A DNA stretch of 64,000 nucleotides from positions 1 to 64,000 of the forward strand of contig DASVVO010000026.1 in assembly GCA_036386515.1 (NCBI GenBank), in the 5' to 3' direction. A program made the translations under genes and the position numbers. Shown one piece after another: positions 60,012-64,000 of this stretch. The notes beneath the pieces were generated by a model. It had not been told where the DNA came from. It made no database searches and was given only the letters and a program-made list of their open reading frames with translations. The stretch's first letter is position 1, and each line of letters begins with the position of its first letter. The DNA is from JAIVJZ01 sp036386515 (GTDB taxonomy: Bacteria > Acidobacteriota > Blastocatellia > Pyrinomonadales > Pyrinomonadaceae).

Positions 60012-60097
60012 CGGGCGACAGGTGACAGGTCAGAACAGGAATTATTTTATCTTGTCACCTGTCACTCGTCACCTGTCACCCATCACTTGTCACCGTT
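59997..60097. repeat. Paired-arm heptad array, GGTGACA words, starting inside pth
   Basis: The outer 15 bases (59997-60011) are the last five pth codons; they are perfectly inverted at 60083-60097. Inner units GGCGACA/GGTGACA pair with CACCTGT/CACTCGT. The stop codon lies within the array. A normal AAGGAGG for rpsF lies beyond the right arm. Confidence 0.93.
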
Positions 60098-60156
60098 CTT
60101 TTCCTTCTTGCTTCCGCCACGAGGCCGAGGCTAGACATCCATAAGGAGGATGAATT

Positions 60157-60627
60157 TTGGCTGAGAAGAGAGTTTACGAAGTGGTCTTCATCATAGACCC
60201 GGCGACGGGCGAAGAAGACTCGACCCGCCTCGTCGAAAACCTGCAAAAAATCGTCACCGATCAGGGCGGCGCGATCACCAAATCCGAGAGCATGGGGCGC
60301 AGGGCTTTGGCCTATCGCATCGGGCGCAACACCGAAGGCCATTTCATGCTGTTCGAGATCGAAGGCACGGGCGGCGAGATCGCCGAACTCGAACGCCGCA
60401 TGCGCGTCAGCGATCAAGTGATGCGCTATCTCACCGTGCGCGTGGACGAAGACCGTCGCCGCGCCGAGAAGTTCAAAGACCGGCGCATTCGCAAAGCGAG
60501 CAAGCGGCCTGAAAAGGGCAGCGGAGGACGCGGCGGCGGCAATTATACCGCGCCGGCCGCCGCCGCTCCCGTCGCCCCTGCTGCTGCCGTAACGGCCGTC
60601 GCCGACGAAGGTGATGCCGGAGCGTAA
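60157..60627 (+). CDS. rpsF: 30S ribosomal protein S6
   Basis: A 156-residue protein. The S6 fold covers residues 1-110: YEVVFIIDPATGEEDSTRLVENLQKIVTDQGGAITKSESMGRRALAYRIGRNTEGHFMLFEIEGTGGEIAELERRMRVSDQVMRYLTVRVDE. It pairs with S18 in the small-subunit platform. A Gly/Ala-rich tail of about 35 residues (GGRGGGNYTAPAAAAPVAP) follows. The start is TTG; AAGGAGG lies 9 bases upstream, and the only nearby ATG ends after four codons. Confidence 0.95.
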   Translation: MAEKRVYEVVFIIDPATGEEDSTRLVENLQKIVTDQGGAITKSESMGRRALAYRIGRNTEGHFMLFEIEGTGGEIAELERRMRVSDQVMRYLTVRVDEDRRRAEKFKDRRIRKASKRPEKGSGGRGGGNYTAPAAAAPVAPAAAVTAVADEGDAGA

Positions 60628-60793
60628 TACCGGCGCGCCCGTCGCGCTGCCCGTGCTCTGAAGCGCAGGTTGAACATTTCGCGACCCTGAACCCACGCGC
60701 GCCGCGCGAGTCGCTAACTCGTGCGAGCGCAAGCGCGACGGTCGGGTCGCTTGACCGGCGAAAGTGGCCGGACGAGTTTGAGAGAGGAAAATT

Positions 60794-61138
60794 ATGTCGA
60801 GAAATTTTGATCGTGATCGGGAACGTGATTTCGGAAATGACGACGACCGCGGCGGCGGCGGTCGCTTCGGCGGCGGCGGCGACCGCGGCGGGCGCGGCGG
60901 CCCCGGCGGCGGGCGCGGCGGCAGGTTCCGGCGGCGCAAAGTGTGTCGCTTCTGCCTGGACAAAGTTGACATCATCGATTTCAAGGACGTGAAGTTGCTG
61001 ACGAACTACATCCCCGAACGCAGCAAGGTTTTGCCGCGCCGCATTTCGGGGTCGTGCGCGCCGCACCAACGCATGCTGGCCGAGGCCATCAAACGCGCGC
61101 GCAACATCGCGCTCCTGCCCTACGCCGCCGATTCGTAA
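60794..61138 (+). CDS. rpsR: 30S ribosomal protein S18
   Basis: A 114-residue protein. The conserved core (about 50-114) has the cysteine-containing form VCRFCLDKVDIIDFKDVKLLTNYIPERSKVLPRRISGSCAPHQRMLAEAIKRARNIALLPY, which can bind Zn. In front is a 48-residue Gly/Arg/Asp extension (RDRERDFGNDDDRGGGG), resembling an RGG RNA-binding tail. GAGAGGA precedes the ATG. It is part of the rpsF-rpsR-rplI set. Confidence 0.95.
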   Translation: MSRNFDRDRERDFGNDDDRGGGGRFGGGGDRGGRGGPGGGRGGRFRRRKVCRFCLDKVDIIDFKDVKLLTNYIPERSKVLPRRISGSCAPHQRMLAEAIKRARNIALLPYAADS

Positions 61139-61158
61139 AAAGAAGGGACTCAAAGATT

Positions 61159-61716
61159 ATGGCAAACACACAAGTCCTCTTGCGTGAAGATATTGATAAT
61201 TTGGGAGCGCGCGGCGAGATCGTCAAAGTCCGCGCGGGCTACGCGCGCAACTACCTGCTGCCGCGCAAACTCGCCGTGCAGGCGACGGCCTCGAACGTCA
61301 AGCAGATCGAACAGGAGCGCGGCGCGCTCTTGCGTAAGGAAGCGACAGAGCGCGCCGGGGCGGAAGCTCAGGCGGCGCAAATGAACGCGCTGCGCCTGAC
61401 CTTCGAGCGCAAGGTCGGCGAACACGGCATGCTCTACGGCTCGGTCACTTCGATGGACATCCAGGAAGCCCTCAAAGCGCAGGGCTACGAGTTTGACCGC
61501 CGGCGCATCAACCTCGCGGAAGCGATCAAAGAGACGGGCGAGTTTTCGGTGCGCGTCAGGCTGCACCGCGAAGTGAACGTCGAAATTCCCGTCATCGTCA
61601 CGGCCGAAGGCGGCGCGGCGGCGGCGACGGCGGAAGCCACGACCGGCGCGGACGCGACGGCTGAGGCCGCGACAGAAGCCGGAACCGGCGAGACGACGGC
61701 CGCTGCCGCCGAGTAA
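61159..61716 (+). CDS. rplI: 50S ribosomal protein L9
   Basis: A 185-residue protein. The N-terminal domain VLLREDIDNLGARGEIVKVRAGYARNYLLPRKLAVQAT, the connecting helix and the C-terminal domain (ending VRLHREVNVEIPVIVTA) cover about 150 residues. An Ala/Thr/Glu-rich tail of about 35 residues follows and is not part of the known fold. L9 binds 23S rRNA and protrudes from the stalk base. It follows rpsR after 20 bases. Confidence 0.96.
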   Translation: MANTQVLLREDIDNLGARGEIVKVRAGYARNYLLPRKLAVQATASNVKQIEQERGALLRKEATERAGAEAQAAQMNALRLTFERKVGEHGMLYGSVTSMDIQEALKAQGYEFDRRRINLAEAIKETGEFSVRVRLHREVNVEIPVIVTAEGGAAAATAEATTGADATAEAATEAGTGETTAAAAE

Positions 61717-61727
61717 CATCAAACAAA

Positions 61728-61769
61728 CGAGCGGGCGCGGCGACTAAACATTGTCGCGCCCGCTTTGGC
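61728..61769 (+). terminator. Probable terminator after rplI
   Basis: AGCGGGCGCGGCGAC and GTCGCGCCCGCT form a GC-rich hairpin with a bulge and 9-base loop, followed only by CTTTGG, so termination may be partial. Confidence 0.5.
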
Positions 61770-61888
61770 TATAGTATGCTGTAGGCGCGTTGCTCCCGGC
61801 GGATGATTTCAGTTCGAGAGCGGCCACCGCTTACAGCAGTTTTTTTGTCCGGTCTTCCCTCTAACTTCCGAAACTTCCGAGTCTCCCG

Positions 61889-63253
61889 ATGGTCAAACAT
61901 TTCGCTCCCGATTCGACGCGCGATCAAATGCTCGAACGCCCGCTCCCGCACAGCGCGGATGCGGAGCGTGCGATCCTCGGGGCGATCATCCTCGACAACG
62001 GCCTCGTCAATCAGGCCATCGAACTGCTCAAAGCCGAAGACTTCTACGTCCGCGCGCACCAGCACCTCTTCCGCGCCATGATCTCGATGAGCGAGCGCGG
62101 CGCGGAAATCAACCCGATCCTGCTCGGCGAGGAACTCCGACGCGACGGCGCGCTCGAACAGGTGGGCGGCATCGCCTTCATCTCCGAACTCACCTACGGC
62201 CTGCCGCACTTCACGAACATCGCCGCCTACGCGAAGGTCGTGCGCGACAAGTCGTTGATGCGCCAACTCGTTAAAGTCGCTAACAAGATCACGAGCGAAG
62301 CCCTCGAAGAAGAGGACGAGGCCAGTCTCATCCTCGACCACGCCGAACAGATGATCTTCGCGCTGGCCGACGAACGTCTCCGGCAAGGCTTCGCGCACGT
62401 CAAACCCATCGCCGACCAGATTCTCGAAAAGGTGCAGGAACTCGGCGGGCGCGGCGTGGCTCTGACCGGACTCACCACCGGCTTCGCCGAACTCGACAAG
62501 CTGACTTCCGGCCTCCAACCGTCGGACTTGATCATCGTCGCCGCGCGCCCCTCGATGGGCAAAACTTCGCTCTGCCTGACGCTCGCGCAGAACGCGGCGA
62601 TTCAGGCCAACGCGGTCGTCGGCGTGTTCTCGCTGGAGATGTCGAAAGAGGCTCTGGTGATGCGCATGCTCTGTTCCGAGGGGCACGTTGACGCGCATCG
62701 TTTCCGCGCCGGTTTCCTCTCGCGCGACGAATGGGCGCGGCTCGCGGGCGCGCTCGGCACGCTCTCGGAAACGAAAATTTTCATAGACGACACGCCGGGC
62801 ATCTCCGTCCTGGAGATGCGCGCGAAGGCGCGACGGCTGGCGGCGGAACAGAAGCGGCTCGATCTGATCATCGTCGATTATTTACAGTTGATGTCGGGTT
62901 CGTCGAAGCGTTCGGAGTCGCGGCAGCAGGAGGTTTCGCAAATCTCGCGCGAGTTGAAGGGCTTGGCGAAGGAGTTGAACGTGCCGCTCGTCGCCCTCTC
63001 GCAACTCTCGCGCGCGCCCGAAGCGCGCACCGACCATCGCCCGCAACTCTCGGACTTGCGCGAATCGGGCGCAATCGAGCAGGACGCAGACGTGGTCGCC
63101 TTCATCTACCGCGAGGAGCAGTACAACCGCACGGAAGAGAACGCCGGGATCGCCGAGGTCATCGTCGCCAAGCAGCGCAACGGCCCGACCGACACGGTGC
63201 AACTGGCTTTCCTCAAAGAGTTCACGCGCTTCGAGAACATGTGGAAAGAGTAG
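61889..63253 (+). CDS. dnaB: Replicative DNA helicase
   Basis: A 454-residue hexameric helicase that unwinds the fork. The N-terminal helical domain (LPHSADAERAILGAIILDNGLVNQAIELLKAEDFYVRAHQHLF, about 10-115) binds primase. The RecA-like domain has the Walker A RPSMGKTSLCLTLAQNAA, FSLEMSKEALVMRML, the Walker B LIIVDYLQLMSG, and LSQLSRAPEARTDHRPQLSDLRESGAIEQDADVVAFIYREE. No intein is present. No Shine-Dalgarno before the ATG. A perfect 22-bp hairpin follows the stop. Confidence 0.97.
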   Translation: MVKHFAPDSTRDQMLERPLPHSADAERAILGAIILDNGLVNQAIELLKAEDFYVRAHQHLFRAMISMSERGAEINPILLGEELRRDGALEQVGGIAFISELTYGLPHFTNIAAYAKVVRDKSLMRQLVKVANKITSEALEEEDEASLILDHAEQMIFALADERLRQGFAHVKPIADQILEKVQELGGRGVALTGLTTGFAELDKLTSGLQPSDLIIVAARPSMGKTSLCLTLAQNAAIQANAVVGVFSLEMSKEALVMRMLCSEGHVDAHRFRAGFLSRDEWARLAGALGTLSETKIFIDDTPGISVLEMRAKARRLAAEQKRLDLIIVDYLQLMSGSSKRSESRQQEVSQISRELKGLAKELNVPLVALSQLSRAPEARTDHRPQLSDLRESGAIEQDADVVAFIYREEQYNRTEENAGIAEVIVAKQRNGPTDTVQLAFLKEFTRFENMWKE

Positions 63254-63290
63254 GGCGGCCGCCCGGCCGACGACCGAGGTGAGAGTTTTC

Positions 63291-63348
63291 GTCCCGTGCG
63301 CGGCGTTTGAATGTTCGATTCAAACGCCGCGCACGGGACTTCGTTTTG
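63291..63348 (+). terminator. Perfect 22-bp hairpin terminator after dnaB
   Basis: 63291-63312 pairs perfectly with 63318-63339 around a 5-base loop, followed by TTCGTTTTG. It lies 38 bases after the dnaB stop and just before alr. Confidence 0.75.
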
Positions 63349-63354
63349 TGAATC

Positions 63355-64000
63355 ATGCCCGACCAAGACCAGACGCCGAAAACTGACGCCGACGCCGGAA
63401 CGCTCCTCCGGCGTCCGACGTGGGCTGAGATCGATCTCGACGCGCTCGCCGCGAACTTCCAGGCGGTGCGCCGCCTGGTCGGGAGCGAAGTGAGGGTGAT
63501 GGCCGTCGTGAAGGCCGATGCTTACGGGCACGGTGCGGCCGGTTGCGCGCGGCGGCTCGCGGCGGAAGGCGCGGATTGGTTCGGCGTCGCGTTGCCGGAA
63601 GAGGGCTGCGAGTTGCGCGCCGCCGGGATCGCGCAGCCCATCTTGTGTCTCGAAGGATTCTGGGAGGGGCAGGCGAGCGCGCTCGTCAAACACCGTCTCG
63701 TGCCCGTCGTCTACCAACTCGACATGGCGGAGTCGTTCGACCGCGCGGCGCGCGCGGCGGGTATCGTCGCCGCTGTCCACGTCAAGATCGACACGGGGAT
63801 GGGGCGGCTCGGCCTGCGCCCCGAAGCGGCGACGGACTTTGCGCGCGCGCTCAAAAAATATGCGAACCTGCGCGTGGACGGCTTGATGACACACTTCGCC
63901 GCGGCTGACGAGGCGACGCACGATTCTTTCACCGGGGAACAGTTGGCGCGCTTCCATGCGGCGCACGAAGCGTTTCGCGCTCAGGGACACGCGCCGACTT
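63355..64000 (+). CDS. alr: Alanine racemase (partial, runs off window)
   Basis: The first 215 residues of a fold type III PLP racemase that makes D-Ala for peptidoglycan. WAEIDLDALAANFQAVRRLVGSEVRVMAVVKADAYGHGA includes the PLP Lys, and HVKIDTGMGRLGLRP is the second signature. About 17 polar residues precede the conserved part. The C-terminal half, with the catalytic Tyr, lies beyond the window. It follows the dnaB terminator, so it may have its own promoter. Confidence 0.93.
   Translation, partial: MPDQDQTPKTDADAGTLLRRPTWAEIDLDALAANFQAVRRLVGSEVRVMAVVKADAYGHGAAGCARRLAAEGADWFGVALPEEGCELRAAGIAQPILCLEGFWEGQASALVKHRLVPVVYQLDMAESFDRAARAAGIVAAVHVKIDTGMGRLGLRPEAATDFARALKKYANLRVDGLMTHFAAADEATHDSFTGEQLARFHAAHEAFRAQGHAPT

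Overview
The window is a piece of a high-GC bacterial chromosome. It has diaminopimelate-type peptidoglycan genes, a groES-groEL operon behind a CIRCE operator, AMIN/HEAT, BamD-like and TPR envelope proteins, and the order ispE - tRNA-Gln - prs - rplY - pth - rpsF - rpsR - rplI - dnaB - alr. Together with Asn-rich and Ala/Pro-rich linkers this suggests a Gram-negative Acidobacteriota, perhaps class Blastocatellia. That placement is inference from gene content; no 16S gene or other decisive marker is present. No CRISPR array, prophage or transposase gene was seen.

Layout. 0-9 kb: secreted and membrane metabolic genes (D-aminoacylase-like amidohydrolase, murE with an overlapping DUF2585 gene, a RelE-type toxin-antitoxin pair, an APC permease, a SnoaL-like protein, a Tat-exported flavin amine oxidase). 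9-20 kb: a four-helix-bundle protein, lysA, a class V aminotransferase, an FMN reductase, a GH43/GH1 glycosidase pair, tRNA-Gly, a methyltransferase and an M28 peptidase. 20-21.3 kb: a lower-GC patch with a probably leaderless HTH gene coupled to a heptad-repeat coiled-coil gene. 21-26 kb: groESL, a Fis-type HTH, cvpA, purC, a DinB-like protein. 26.6-33.8 kb: an orphan OmpR-type regulator, then two tandem paralogues with a signal peptide, AMIN-like domain, TM helix and HEAT repeats. 34-39 kb: GH25 lysozyme, uvrB, a VapBC-like module flanked by two copies of the uvrB 3' end, and a FAD-linked oxidase. 39-51 kb: aroC, DUF1206, a phosphopantetheinyl transferase, def, pruA, then fmt - rsmB - PASTA - rpe. 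This is the Firmicutes def-fmt-rsmB-stp-stk-rpe order, with a kinase-less PASTA protein where the PASTA kinase usually sits. 51-64 kb: BamD-like protein, TPR protein, CAP protein and the ispE-to-alr block.

The most striking unexplained signal is in the gaps. About 18 intergenic regions hold arrays of a 7-nt (sometimes 8-nt) word, and nearly all are arranged as two complementary arms around a short centre. The word differs between loci (AGAGGTC, GTGACRG, GGGTAAA, GGGATGA, RATYTGA and others), yet within a locus variant units are mirrored between the arms, so each hairpin looks locally copied. Several arrays run into the preceding gene and supply its stop codon (GH43, DinB, fmt, rsmB, pth). At pth the last five codons are repeated exactly in the opposite arm. 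Many genes just downstream lack a Shine-Dalgarno sequence. Short tandemly repeated heptanucleotides (STRR) are known in heterocystous cyanobacteria; I do not know of a description of this paired-arm, locus-specific arrangement.
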